DNA of 64,000 nt, taken from Govania unica (GTDB lineage Bacteria; Pseudomonadota; Alphaproteobacteria; Sphingomonadales; Govanellaceae). How positions within the stretch are numbered: the stretch's first letter is position 1; each line of letters begins with the position of its first letter. The stretch spans positions 523,590 through 587,589 of the forward strand of contig NZ_JANWOI010000004.1 in NCBI RefSeq assembly GCF_027920805.1, written 5' to 3'. Below, piece by piece: positions 1 through 8,181 of the stretch. The position numbers and the translations under genes were made by a program. Under the pieces are notes generated by a model. It saw only the letters and a program-made list of their open reading frames with translations. It was not told the origin of the DNA and searched no databases.

Positions 1-861
1 CTGAAGGCGGCGCTTGAATCTGGCAAGGTGGCAGGGGCCGCTTTGGACGTGTTTGAAGTCGAGCCGGCCAAGCAAAACGATCTCTTTGCCTTTGAGAACG
101 TGATCCTCACGCCGCATCTTGGCGCGTCGACCAATGAAGCTCAGGTCAATGTGGCGGTTCAGGTTGCCGAACAGATGGCGGATTACCTGCTTGATGGGGC
201 TGTGACCAACGCGCTTAACATGGCGTCGGTGTCGGCTGAGGATGCTCCGCGTCTTCGTCCCTATATGAAGCTTGCGGCGCAGCTTGGCGGGTTTGCCGGT
301 CAGTTGACCGAAACCGGGATCAAGAAGGTTGTCATCGAATATGAAGGCGATGCCGCTCAGCTGAACGTGCGTCCGCTGACCGCTGCCGTGCTTGAGGCGC
401 TGCTGCGTCCCTTGATGGATTCGGTCAATATGGTCAATGCGCCGACCGTGGCCAAGGAACGCAATATCGAAGTGTCCGAGGTGAAGCACGACCGCGAGGG
501 CGATTATCACACCCTGATGCGCGTCACCGTCACCACCGAAAAGCAGACCCGTGACATCGCCGGAACGCTGTTCGCGAATGGCGATGCCCGGATCGTGCAG
601 ATCAAGGGCATCAGCATCGAAGCCCAGGTGACCGACAACATGATCTTTGTGGTGAACGAGGATCTGCCGGGCTTCATCGGCAATCTTGGCACCATCCTTG
701 GCAGCGCCGGGCTCAATATCGCCACCTTCAACCTCGGCCGTGAGGCTGCTGGCAAGGAAGCGATTGCGCTTGTGGCCATTGACGGGGCTGTGCCGCAGGA
801 TGTGCTCGGTCAGATTCGTTCCTTGCCGCATGTGCGTCAGGTCAAACATCTGAAGTTCTAA
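1..861 (+). CDS. serA: D-3-phosphoglycerate dehydrogenase, C-terminal part (5' end outside window)
   Basis: The reading frame is open from base 1, so the gene starts upstream; 286 codons are visible. The enzyme oxidises 3-phosphoglycerate to 3-phosphohydroxypyruvate with NAD, the first step of serine synthesis in the cytoplasm. The fragment opens with the end of the nucleotide-binding domain (VAGAALDVFEVEP) and the segment carrying the catalytic histidine (LTPHLGAST, His at about fragment residue 39). A regulatory middle domain follows, then a C-terminal ACT domain (about residues 205-286, motif VNEDLPGFIGNLGTIL), as in long-form SerA. A terminator-like hairpin follows the stop. The next gene is hisZ in the same direction. 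Confidence 0.96.
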   Translation: MKAALESGKVAGAALDVFEVEPAKQNDLFAFENVILTPHLGASTNEAQVNVAVQVAEQMADYLLDGAVTNALNMASVSAEDAPRLRPYMKLAAQLGGFAGQLTETGIKKVVIEYEGDAAQLNVRPLTAAVLEALLRPLMDSVNMVNAPTVAKERNIEVSEVKHDREGDYHTLMRVTVTTEKQTRDIAGTLFANGDARIVQIKGISIEAQVTDNMIFVVNEDLPGFIGNLGTILGSAGLNIATFNLGREAAGKEAIALVAIDGAVPQDVLGQIRSLPHVRQVKHLKF

Positions 862-884
862 GACTATTTCGCAGACCTGCGGGG

Positions 885-924
885 GCGGGGATCCGGGGGC
901 TTAGGCCCTGGGTCCCCGCTTTTG
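885..924 (+). terminator. Hairpin terminator after serA
   Basis: An inverted repeat (arms about 885-900 and 905-919, roughly 15 bp with one or two mismatches, tetraloop TTAG) is followed by a short T run. It lies 24 bases after the serA stop and probably separates serA from hisZ. Confidence 0.7.
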
Positions 925-1019
925 CGAGGATCAGGGTTTGCGGGTGAATCCGCCCTCGACTATCAGGGCAAATGACAATAGAGTGGCGGCGTTTTTTGTC
1001 TGAATGCTGAAGCAGGATC

Positions 1020-2174
1020 ATGGCTGATTATTCCGAACGAGCTTTGCTGCCGGAAGGCTTTCATGACGACCTCCCCCCGGAGGCCGAAGGCGAAGCGTCG
1101 GTGATTGCGGCGCTTCTGGCGCGGTTCCAGGCTTATGGATATGGGCGGGTGGCCCCGCCGCTTGTGGAATTCGAGGACAGTCTGCTGGCCGGGTCGGGCA
1201 AGACCCAGTCGCGGCAGATGTTCCGGCTGATGGACCCGGTGTCCCAGCGCATGATGGGCATTCGCACCGATATGACCATTCAGGTCGCGCGTATCGCGGC
1301 GACCCGGCTTGCGGCCAGTCCGCGGCCGCTGCGGCTGTGCTATGCCGGGCAGGTGTTGCTGGTCAAGGGCGGGCAGATCCGGTCGGAACGGCAGTTCGGA
1401 CAGGCCGGGGTCGAGCTGATTGGCGTGGGCTCCATCGAGGCGGACGCGGAAGTCCTGCTGCTGGCGGCGGACGCCTTGCGCGCCGTTGGGGTTCAGGGGC
1501 TTTCGGCGGATTTGACGGTGCCGTCGCTGGTGCCGGTGCTGGCGGCCGAGCTTGGACTTCCGGACGTGGCGGCGGGGCAGATCAGGGCGGCCCTGAACGC
1601 CAAGGACATCGGCCAGTTGCAGTCGATTGAGGGACGCGCGGGCGAGATTTTCCGGGGGCTTCTTGCGGCGTCGGGCGAGGCGGATGCGGCGCTTCGGGCG
1701 CTTCAGGAGCTTCAGTTGCCGGCGCAGGCGGCGGCGATTGTTGCGGAGTTGCAGGGGCTGGTGACGCGGGTTCAGGCCTTGTCGCCCGATCTGGTGCTGA
1801 CCATCGATCCCGGCGAGTTTCGTGGATTTGAATATAAGGCGGGCATTGCCTTCACCCTGTTCGCGGCCAAGGGGCGCGGCGAGCTTGGGCGTGGCGGGCG
1901 CTATGAGATCACCCGGGCCGATACCGGCGCGGCCGAGGCGGCGACTGGGGTGTCGCTTTATCTCGACAGCCTGATGCGGGTGGCGACGGCGCCGGACATG
2001 GCGGCCAAGCTTTATGTGCCCCATGGCACGGCGGTCACGTTGCTGGCCGGGTTGCAGGATCAAGGTTATCGCACGGTGCGCGGGCTTGCGCCTGAAGCCG
2101 ATGTGCGGGCGGCAGCGCGGCATCTTGGCTGCGGATATATTTATGCGGACGAGCGGATCACTCTGCTCGACTGA
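1020..2174 (+). CDS. hisZ: ATP phosphoribosyltransferase regulatory subunit HisZ
   Basis: 384 residues. HisZ is a catalytically dead paralogue of histidyl-tRNA synthetase that joins short-form HisG to make the first enzyme of histidine synthesis and mediates feedback control. The N-terminus ([17 protein letters not shown]) and the class II synthetase-like core with [17 protein letters not shown] and IARIAATR fit this family. The segment [17 protein letters not shown] corresponds to the modified motif region. hisG is not adjacent in this window. The order hisZ-purA is common in alphaproteobacteria, and purA begins 26 bases after the hisZ stop, so they are probably cotranscribed. Only a short AGGA lies just before the ATG. 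Confusion with HisS is unlikely because of the length and the lack of an anticodon-binding domain. Confidence 0.93.
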   Translation: MADYSERALLPEGFHDDLPPEAEGEASVIAALLARFQAYGYGRVAPPLVEFEDSLLAGSGKTQSRQMFRLMDPVSQRMMGIRTDMTIQVARIAATRLAASPRPLRLCYAGQVLLVKGGQIRSERQFGQAGVELIGVGSIEADAEVLLLAADALRAVGVQGLSADLTVPSLVPVLAAELGLPDVAAGQIRAALNAKDIGQLQSIEGRAGEIFRGLLAASGEADAALRALQELQLPAQAAAIVAELQGLVTRVQALSPDLVLTIDPGEFRGFEYKAGIAFTLFAAKGRGELGRGGRYEITRADTGAAEAATGVSLYLDSLMRVATAPDMAAKLYVPHGTAVTLLAGLQDQGYRTVRGLAPEADVRAAARHLGCGYIYADERITLLD

Positions 2175-2199
2175 TTGGACCAACCCTCGAAGACGGGAT

Positions 2200-3498
2200 G
2201 TGAACGTGGCAAACGTGGTCGTAGTCGGCGCTCAATGGGGCGACGAAGGCAAGGGAAAGATTGTCGATTGGCTGTCGGAACGCGCCGATGTGGTGGTGCG
2301 GTTTCAGGGCGGACATAACGCGGGCCATACGCTCGTCATCGATGAAAATGTGTATAAGCTGAGCCTGCTGCCGTCGGGCATCGTGCGGCCCAACAAACAG
2401 TCGGTGATCGGCAATGGCGTTGTGGTTGACCCCTGGGCGCTGCTGGATGAAATCGCGCGTCTGCAGGGACAGGGTGTGCGGGTTGATGAAAGCAATCTGA
2501 GCGTTGCTGAAAATTGCGCGCTTATTCTGCCGCTGCATCGGGAGCTGGATGGCATCCGTGAGGAAGCCGCCGGTGAAGCCAAGATCGGCACCACCCGGCG
2601 CGGCATTGGCCCGGCTTATGAAGATAAGGTGGCGCGGCGTGCGCTGCGGGTTGGCGATCTCGCCCATGACGATCTGATTGTTGAGCGGCTGGATGCGTTG
2701 CTGGCCCATCACAATCCGCTGCGGGTTGGACTTGGTGCGGAGCCGGTGGACCGCGAGGCACTGCTGGCTGAAATCCGGGCGGTGGCGCCGAAGATTCTGC
2801 CGTTCGCTTGTGCGTCCTGGCGGGTGCTGGATGAGGCCAAGAAGCAGGGCAAGCGCGTGCTGTTCGAAGGCGCGCAGGGCATCATGCTTGACGTCGATCA
2901 TGGCACCTATCCCTTTGTCACCTCGTCGAACACCGTGTCGTCGCAGGCGGCGGGCGGGTCGGGCGTGGGGCCGGGTCAGGTTGGTTATGTGCTTGGCATC
3001 ACCAAGGCTTACACCACCCGGGTCGGCAGTGGGCCGTTCCCGACCGAGCAGTTGAACGAGGTCGGGCAGACTTTGGGGCAGCGCGGGCATGAGTTCGGCA
3101 CCGTGACCGGGCGGGCTCGGCGTTGCGGGTATTTCGATGCGGTGATGGTGCGGCAGGCGATGAAAATCGGCGGCATCCATGGCATCGCGCTGACCAAGCT
3201 TGATGTGCTTGATGGCTTTGACGAGCTGAAGGTCTGCGTGGCTTATAAGCTTGATGGCAAGACGATTGATTATTTCCCGTCGAATGCGCGTGATCAGGCC
3301 CGGGTTGAAGCGGTTTATGAAAGCCTTGAGGGCTGGTCGGACAGCACACGCGGGGCGCGGTCCTGGGCCGATCTGCCAGCTACGGCGATTAAATATATCC
3401 GCCGTATCGAGGAGTTGATCGAGACCCCGGTGGCTCTGTTGTCGACGAGCCCCGAGCGCGAAGATACGATTCTGGTGAAGGATCCCTTCGCCGGATAA
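2200..3498 (+). CDS. purA: Adenylosuccinate synthetase
   Basis: 432 residues from a GTG start at 2200. I chose this start because it places the conserved N-terminus ([19 protein letters not shown]) right at the beginning; an open frame further upstream lies inside hisZ. The enzyme joins IMP and aspartate using GTP to form adenylosuccinate, the committed step to AMP. Visible signatures are the GDEGKGK phosphate loop with the catalytic Asp, GHNAGH with the catalytic His, [22 protein letters not shown], and the GTP/base-binding region [10 protein letters not shown]. Length is typical of the family. A perfect 12-bp inverted repeat follows the stop. Confidence 0.97.
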   Translation: MNVANVVVVGAQWGDEGKGKIVDWLSERADVVVRFQGGHNAGHTLVIDENVYKLSLLPSGIVRPNKQSVIGNGVVVDPWALLDEIARLQGQGVRVDESNLSVAENCALILPLHRELDGIREEAAGEAKIGTTRRGIGPAYEDKVARRALRVGDLAHDDLIVERLDALLAHHNPLRVGLGAEPVDREALLAEIRAVAPKILPFACASWRVLDEAKKQGKRVLFEGAQGIMLDVDHGTYPFVTSSNTVSSQAAGGSGVGPGQVGYVLGITKAYTTRVGSGPFPTEQLNEVGQTLGQRGHEFGTVTGRARRCGYFDAVMVRQAMKIGGIHGIALTKLDVLDGFDELKVCVAYKLDGKTIDYFPSNARDQARVEAVYESLEGWSDSTRGARSWADLPATAIKYIRRIEELIETPVALLSTSPEREDTILVKDPFAG

Positions 3499-3521
3499 TT
3501 TTCAGGAATATATGTCCGTAT

Positions 3522-3566
3522 GTAACGCCCGGCTAGATTTTGTCTCGCCGGGCGTTACTACTTTTG
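3522..3566 (+). terminator. Perfect 12-bp hairpin after purA
   Basis: Arms at 3522-3533 and 3547-3558 (GTAACGCCCGGC and its exact reverse complement) with a 13-base loop, followed by TACTTTTG. It sits 23 bases after the purA stop. The T tract is weak, so it may be a terminator or a stabilising 3' hairpin. Confidence 0.7.
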
Positions 3567-3607
3567 ATGTATGCTGGCGACTTGGATCGGATCGCGGAGA
3601 AAATGCC

Positions 3608-3850
3608 ATGATGACTGCTGGGAAAAGACTTTTGGCCGGGCTTGTGCTGATGCTGGCGGTGCCGTCGCTTGTGGCCTGCAGTGGCGGGCGGGACAGCGAA
3701 TATATCATGGGGCTCAGGGACGGCCGCCTACTGGTGACCCGGGGCAAGCCGCAGTTTGATGACAAGGCGGGCGTTTACAATTATCGCGGGCAGGATGGGA
3801 TTAAAGGCAGCATCGGTAAGGATGAGGTGGTGCAGATTATTGAGCGGTAG
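3608..3850 (+). CDS. Small YgdI/YgdR-like (DUF903) lipoprotein
   Basis: 80 residues from ATG 3608, preceded by GGAG at 3596-3599. The N-terminus is a lipoprotein signal (KRLLAGLVLMLAVPSLVAC) with the lipobox cysteine at residue 24. The mature part of about 55 residues (SEYIMGLRDGRLLVTRGKPQF, then a YNYRGQDG turn and an IGKDEVVQIIE end) matches the pattern of the small YgdI/YgdR outer-membrane lipoproteins: a short beta-strand domain with DGR and GKP motifs. The function of that family is not established. Likely monocistronic, with its own ribosome site, downstream of the purA hairpin. Confidence 0.8.
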   Translation: MMTAGKRLLAGLVLMLAVPSLVACSGGRDSEYIMGLRDGRLLVTRGKPQFDDKAGVYNYRGQDGIKGSIGKDEVVQIIER

Positions 3851-4078
3851 GGGAGCCCGTCTTGAAGGACGGGTGTGGTGGCGCGTGCTTCGAGACGCCC
3901 TTCGGGCTCCTCAGCACGAACGGGGGTGGTTAAGGAGGGCTGGATCCTATCGTTGTGCTTGGGATGACGGGATGGGGTTTTTTTATCTTGTCATACGCGG
4001 GCTTGACCCGCGTATCCATGGTTCAAGCGGCACAGCGGCGGCGGGGTGGATTGCCGGGTCGAGCCCGGCAATGACAGA
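3851..4078. repeat. Dispersed palindromic repeats between convergent genes
   Basis: The intergenic stretch contains two kinds of alphaproteobacterial dispersed repeat. Around 3885-3925 lies a segment with GAGACGCCCTTCGGGCTCCT. At 3990-4077 a pair of inverted elements of the type GTCATACGCGGGCTTGACCC and its mirror ending GAGCCCGGCAATGAC can form a long cruciform. The same family recurs at 11.0-11.7 kb. No gene is supported here. Confidence 0.75.
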
Positions 4079-4108
4079 TTAAATTAGGTGGCAATGACAT
4101 TGGTGGTC

Positions 4109-5923
4109 TCAGAGCGTGACCTTGATCAGGCCGCGGAGGCTGTTGCCGATGTAGATTTGGTCGGCGGTTTGGAGGTCTTTGGGGGTTAGGGGGGATTCTT
4201 TGGCGCGGCCGGATTGCAGGAGTTCGGCGCGGAGGATGCCGGGGAGGAGGCCGGCGGTGAGGGGCGGGGTCAGGAGCTCGCCGTTGTGTTCGATGAAGAG
4301 GGTGCTCCAGCTGCCTTCGGTGAGTTGGCCTTGTTCGTTGACGAACAGGGTCTCGACGTAAGGGCCTTTGGCCTTGGCGGCGGTCAGGGCCTGGGTGTGG
4401 CGGGTGCGGGCGGTGGTTTTGTGATAGTTGAGCGGGTCGGTTGAGTGGACGGGCTCGGGGGTCAGGGTGACGCGCGGCTGGATGAACTGCGCGGGGAAGG
4501 CTGCGGCGGAGATGCAGACGGCGCCGGTTGTGGCGAGCAGCAGGCGGATGCGTTGCGGGCTGTCGCCGAGGGTTGCGGCGAGATCGGTCAGGCTGCGGGT
4601 GATTTCGGTTTCGTCATATTGAAAGGCGAAGAATTGGGCTGAGGCCTTGAGGCGCGCGAGATGGGCTTCCAGGCGCTGGTAGCCGGTGGCGGGGGCCCAG
4701 GCGAAGGTTTCGATCAGGTCGAAGTCGGGCAGCGGGTCCGTCAAAAATCGTCCTTTCAGCAGGCATTCTTCATATTCATGGTCCGGCTCGCTGTCGGCAA
4801 CGATGCCGCTGCCGATGCCGAGCCGTCCGCGCCAGCGGGCGGGGCCGTCGGGCGTGAGCGTCAGGGTGCGGATCGGCACATTGAGGCAGATATCGCGGTC
4901 GGGCGTCACGTAACCGATGGCGCCGGTATAAATGCCGCGCGGGGCGGTTTCAAGCTCGCGGATGATTTCCATGGCGCGGATCTTGGGTGCGCCGGTGATG
5001 GAGCCGCAGGGAAACAGATTCTGAAACAGCGTCAGAAGCGGCAGGTCGGGGGCGATTTCGGCGGTGACGGTGGAGGTCATCTGCAGCAGGCTGCGGTAGC
5101 GTTCGACTTCGAACAGGCTCGGCACCTCGACCGTGCCGCGGGCGGCGAGGCGGCTCAGGTCGTTGCGGAGGAGATCGACGATCATCACATTCTCGGCCCG
5201 TTGTTTGGGGTCGGTGGCGAGGGTGAGGGCGGCGTCGTCGTCTTCGGCCAGCGTGCGGCCGCGCGGGCTTGTGCCTTTCATGGGGCGGGCGGTCACATGG
5301 GGGCCGCGTTTGTCGAGGAAGAGTTCGGGCGAGAGCGAGATGACGTCGCGCTCGGGCGCGTGGATCCAGGCGGCATAGGGCACGGGCTGGCCGCGCCGGA
5401 GCTTGCGGTAGAGCGCGCGCGGGCTGCCGTCGAGGGTGAAATCCACGGGGAAGGTGAAATTCGCCTGATAGATGTCGCCGGCAAAAAGATAATCGCGGAG
5501 GCGATGGATGGCGGCGAGATAGGCGTCGCGGCTGATGCCGGGGGTGATGTCCGCGACCTTTGCCATGTGACCGGCAGAGTGGCGGATGGGGTCGAGTTTG
5601 GCGGCGACGGCGGCGGAGGAGAGATGTTCGGGGCTGTCGCAGACGGTGACCCAGAGGAGGGGCAGGCCGGACGGTGCCGGGGCGAGCGGGGCCAGGCGCG
5701 GTTCGAAATGATAGCCGAGCTCATAGGCGAACCAGCCGGCGAGGTGATGGCCGCTTGCGAGCGCCTGTTCCATGCGGGCGAAGGCGGCGGGGATCTCGGC
5801 GGGGTCGGTTGCGGTGATGATCTCGTGGGGGGCGCTGAACAGAAGGGCGGCGGCCGGGTCAGCGGCTGACGCGGCGATGTTGTCGAGCAGAATGAAAATG
5901 TCGCTGTTCGGGCTCACGGTCAT
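4109..5923 (-). CDS. pabB: Aminodeoxychorismate synthase component I fused to aminodeoxychorismate lyase (PabB-PabC)
   Basis: 604 residues. Residues about 1-380 are a chorismate-binding PabB domain that makes 4-amino-4-deoxychorismate (motifs GDIYQANFTFP, MKGTSPRG, ENVMIVDLLRNDLSR, GSITGAPKIRAMEII, YTGAIGY). Residues about 390-604 are a class IV PLP-dependent lyase (PabC) that releases pyruvate to give p-aminobenzoate for folate; the likely PLP lysine is in LNYHKTTARTRH, followed by LFVNEQGQLTEGS. The fusion puts two consecutive steps on one chain. The glutaminase partner PabA is not in the window. The gene stands alone, convergent with the purA/lipoprotein side and divergent from the carbonic anhydrase gene. 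The large open frames on the opposite strand are shadows. Confidence 0.93.
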   Translation of the reverse strand: MTVSPNSDIFILLDNIAASAADPAAALLFSAPHEIITATDPAEIPAAFARMEQALASGHHLAGWFAYELGYHFEPRLAPLAPAPSGLPLLWVTVCDSPEHLSSAAVAAKLDPIRHSAGHMAKVADITPGISRDAYLAAIHRLRDYLFAGDIYQANFTFPVDFTLDGSPRALYRKLRRGQPVPYAAWIHAPERDVISLSPELFLDKRGPHVTARPMKGTSPRGRTLAEDDDAALTLATDPKQRAENVMIVDLLRNDLSRLAARGTVEVPSLFEVERYRSLLQMTSTVTAEIAPDLPLLTLFQNLFPCGSITGAPKIRAMEIIRELETAPRGIYTGAIGYVTPDRDICLNVPIRTLTLTPDGPARWRGRLGIGSGIVADSEPDHEYEECLLKGRFLTDPLPDFDLIETFAWAPATGYQRLEAHLARLKASAQFFAFQYDETEITRSLTDLAATLGDSPQRIRLLLATTGAVCISAAAFPAQFIQPRVTLTPEPVHSTDPLNYHKTTARTRHTQALTAAKAKGPYVETLFVNEQGQLTEGSWSTLFIEHNGELLTPPLTAGLLPGILRAELLQSGRAKESPLTPKDLQTADQIYIGNSLRGLIKVTL

Positions 5924-6078
5924 GATGGGCCTTGTCGGGAGGAAACTTTGTGCGGATGCTGACGAGGACGGGCGGGCGGGTCAAGCTGCGATTGTGAAAA
6001 ATTCAGCTTCGGCGTGGTTGTCAGCCGGGGCGCAAGCCGTTAAAAAGCGACGGAACACCAATGGTAAAGGATACCGCT

Positions 6079-6711
6079 ATGCTGAAAGACCTGATTGACG
6101 GGTATCGCCGTTATCGGCTCGGCTGGAGCGAGGTCGAGCGCGATCTTTACCGCCAGCTGGTGGAAAACGGGCAGGAGCCCAAGGTCATGGTGGTGGCCTG
6201 CTGCGACAGCCGGGTTGACCCCTCGATCATTCTGGATGCGAAGCCGGGCTCGCTGTTCATGGCCCGCAATATCGCCAATCTCATTCCGCCCTTTGAAAAA
6301 AGCGGCAGTTACCATGGCACCAGCGCGGCGCTTGAATATGCCGTGCGCTCGCTCAAGGTCGAACATATCATTGTGCTGGGGCATGCCCATTGCGGCGGCA
6401 TCCGGGCGCTGCATGAAGGCACCGCCGGGCTCAGTGACTTTGTTGGCGGCTGGATGGAGATCGTGCGTGCGGCGCGGGATCATGTGCATGCCAATTGCAG
6501 CCATGAGCGCCAGTCGGTGCAGCGGCGCATGCTGGAGGAAGAGGCGATCCGGGTCAGTCTGCACAATCTGATGACCTTCCCCTGGATCGAGGAGCAGGTG
6601 GGACTTGGCGCGCTGCAGCTGCATGGCTGGCATTATGGCCTGGCTGAGGGGGAACTGAGCGCGCTTGATCCCGACAGCAATGAATTCCGCAGCCTGCTTG
6701 AAGATCAATGA
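6079..6711 (+). CDS. Beta-class carbonic anhydrase
   Basis: 210 residues from ATG 6079. I prefer this start because AAAGGA at 6066-6071 is well spaced before it; an in-frame ATG at 6061 would add six residues. The enzyme interconverts CO2 and bicarbonate in the cytoplasm. The zinc and catalytic residues of the beta family are present: CCDSRVDP (zinc Cys42, Asp43, Arg45) and GHAHCGG (His102, Cys105). The N-terminus (LKDLIDGYRRYR) is typical of proteobacterial enzymes. The stop overlaps the start of the next gene in an ATGA, so the two are translationally coupled. Confidence 0.95.
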   Translation: MLKDLIDGYRRYRLGWSEVERDLYRQLVENGQEPKVMVVACCDSRVDPSIILDAKPGSLFMARNIANLIPPFEKSGSYHGTSAALEYAVRSLKVEHIIVLGHAHCGGIRALHEGTAGLSDFVGGWMEIVRAARDHVHANCSHERQSVQRRMLEEEAIRVSLHNLMTFPWIEEQVGLGALQLHGWHYGLAEGELSALDPDSNEFRSLLEDQ

Positions 6712-7370
6712 TGCGGCGGTTCTTGGTTGTTGCGGCGGTTTTGATGCTTGGGGCCTGCAGCAACTCGCCGTCGCGGGAGCTGGTGCTGGAACATGGCCTT
6801 CGCAATGAGACCCCGGCGCGCTTTGGCGTCTGCAAAGGCTATGGCTGCGAGACTTTTGTGCGGATCAGTCTGAGCCCGGAGGAATGGCGGAGCGTGCGCG
6901 AGAGCTTTGGCTCGCCGCCGCCGGATGCCGGGAGCGAACGGGCGGCCATCGCCCGCGCAATCGGCCGGATCGAACAGTTGGCCGGGCCGAAAAGCGGCAC
7001 CGCTGACGATGCGCCCGGGGCGGCCATTCTGAATTTCGATCACAAGGATCAGATGGACTGCATTGATGAGGCCTTCAACAGCACGACCTATCTGCGCTTC
7101 CTTGCGCGGGACGGGCTGCTGTTGTGGCATGACGTGGGCTTGCCGGTGCGGCGCGGGTCGTTTGTGGATCGTTGGCCGCATAATACGGCGACGGTGACCG
7201 AACGGGCGAGCGGCGAGGCCTTCGCCGTCGATTCCTGGTTCCATGGCAATGGCAATGCCGCCGAGGTGGTGCCGCTTGCGCTGTGGCTTAAAGGCTGGTC
7301 GCCGAAGGTTGTGCGGCCGCCGTGCAAGGCGGGGGATTGCGCGCCTGCTGCGGTGGTGACGGATCGCTGA
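6708..7370 (+). CDS. Lipoprotein of unknown function coupled to carbonic anhydrase
   Basis: 220 residues. The start ATG overlaps the carbonic anhydrase stop (ATGATG at 6708). The N-terminus is a lipoprotein signal (RRFLVVAAVLMLGAC) with the lipid cysteine near residue 17, so the product is probably anchored on the periplasmic side. The rest has no repeat or membrane segment. It contains CKGYGCETFVRISLSPEEW, a MDCIDEAFNSTTYLRF segment and a C-terminal AVDSWFHGNGNAAEVVPL, and is rich in conserved-looking Cys and Trp. I do not recognise a named family. Coupling to carbonic anhydrase suggests co-expression but not a defined role. Confidence 0.85.
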   Translation: MMRRFLVVAAVLMLGACSNSPSRELVLEHGLRNETPARFGVCKGYGCETFVRISLSPEEWRSVRESFGSPPPDAGSERAAIARAIGRIEQLAGPKSGTADDAPGAAILNFDHKDQMDCIDEAFNSTTYLRFLARDGLLLWHDVGLPVRRGSFVDRWPHNTATVTERASGEAFAVDSWFHGNGNAAEVVPLALWLKGWSPKVVRPPCKAGDCAPAAVVTDR

Positions 7371-7388
7371 TCCGTGATTTTAGTTAAC

Positions 7389-7487
7389 TACGAATAGCGG
7401 ATCAGCATGATCCGTGGTTTTTATTACGAATAGCGGATCAGCATGATCCGTGGTTTTTATTACGAATAGCGGATCAGCATGATCCGC
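7389..7487. repeat. Three tandem copies of a 36-bp palindrome-bearing repeat at the repressor 3' end
   Basis: Units begin at 7389, 7425 and 7461 with an exact 36-base period. The first two are complete and the third is about 27 bases. Each contains GGATCAGCATGATCC, a perfect 6-bp inverted repeat around GCA. The third copy is the 3' end of the repressor gene (7460-8023, minus strand), so the other two look like duplications of that end just past the stop codon. Confidence 0.9.
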
Positions 7488-8023
7488 CGGGCCGCGCTTT
7501 TGATCGCGATGTCGGTGAGGACACCGACGACCTCGCCGCCGAGGATGACGGTGAAGAGGTTCGCTCGGCTGCCGGCGATCAGATGGCCGAAGACCTCCTG
7601 CCCGTCTGCGGTGGTGACGAGGCAGTCGCGGTTGAGGCAATCCTGAAAGTCGGGATGGGTCGAGCGGTCGCAGATGAGGGTATCGCCGATTTCAAGATCA
7701 CCGACCTTGATCGCGAGCTTGATGGCGATCGGATCTTCACCCGGGACCTGCAATCCCATGCTTTCGTTGGTGGTCGGGGAAATATGCCCGCCGCGCGTCA
7801 GCATGCCGACAAACGGAATGCTGCCGGATGCCGTCGGCATCAGCTCCCCTGGAGTGCATTCAAGGGCTTTGGCGATTTTATAGAGCCAGTCGAGCGTCAT
7901 CTTCCTTTCGTTTTTTTCGAGGCGGCCAATGGTCTGGATCGTGGTCTTGGGCTGTACGCGTTCTGCGATGTCTTTCAGCGTCAGGCCCTTGCGTTTACGG
8001 ATTTCATAAAGACGCGTTTGCAT
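7460..8023 (-). CDS. CI-like phage/GTA repressor (XRE-type HTH plus S24-like C-terminal domain)
   Basis: 187 residues. Residues about 3-62 form an XRE helix-turn-helix (IRKRKGLTLKDIAERVQPKTT, then TIGRLEKNERKMT and LDWLYKIAKALEC). Residues about 70-187 look like a LexA/CI S24-type beta-fold domain (VPGEDPIAIKLAIKVGDLEIGDTLICD), but I cannot identify an intact serine-lysine dyad, so autocleavage is doubtful. The ribosome site CAGGAG lies 7 bases before the ATG. The gene is transcribed away from the head-tail cluster and is divergent from the DUF6456 gene. The palindromic TAACCAA sites between them are likely its operators. In Caulobacter an XRE-type repressor (RogA) silences GTA activators, and this may be the equivalent; that is inference. 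Confidence 0.88.
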   Translation of the reverse strand: MQTRLYEIRKRKGLTLKDIAERVQPKTTIQTIGRLEKNERKMTLDWLYKIAKALECTPGELMPTASGSIPFVGMLTRGGHISPTTNESMGLQVPGEDPIAIKLAIKVGDLEIGDTLICDRSTHPDFQDCLNRDCLVTTADGQEVFGHLIAGSRANLFTVILGGEVVGVLTDIAIKSAARRIMLIRYS

Positions 8024-8118
8024 GAGGGTCTCCTGATTATCTTTTTATATTCTAGTTTTGTTCTGGGGTGGTAGGCAACCATAAAGGTGATTTATGGATA
8101 TTTTTTTATTCAAATCTT

Positions 8119-8159
8119 TTGACTTTTAACCAAAATGGATAATATAACCAAATTGGTTA
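8119..8159 (+). promoter_or_regulatory. Promoter of the DUF6456 gene with overlapping repressor operators
   Basis: TTGACT (8119-8124), an 18-base spacer and TATAAC (8143-8148) form a good sigma70-type promoter. A 15-base perfect palindrome, TAACCAA-A-TTGGTTA (8145-8159), overlaps the -10, and a related site TTAACCAAAATGGATAA (8126-8142) fills the spacer. A third partial copy occurs at 9022-9036. Spacing and recurrence suggest operators for the adjacent repressor. Confidence 0.75.
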
Positions 8160-8181
8160 CTTTGTCATTGGGGGTGAGTCG

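Noticed and set aside
4661..5869. 402-codon open frame antisense to pabB
   Set aside because: Gly/Ala/Arg-rich composition typical of antisense shadows in high-GC genes; the opposite strand has all PabB-PabC motifs.
7389..7487. CRISPR-like tandem repeats
   Set aside because: The 36-base units are directly adjacent with no variable spacers, and one copy is coding sequence; there are no cas genes in the window.
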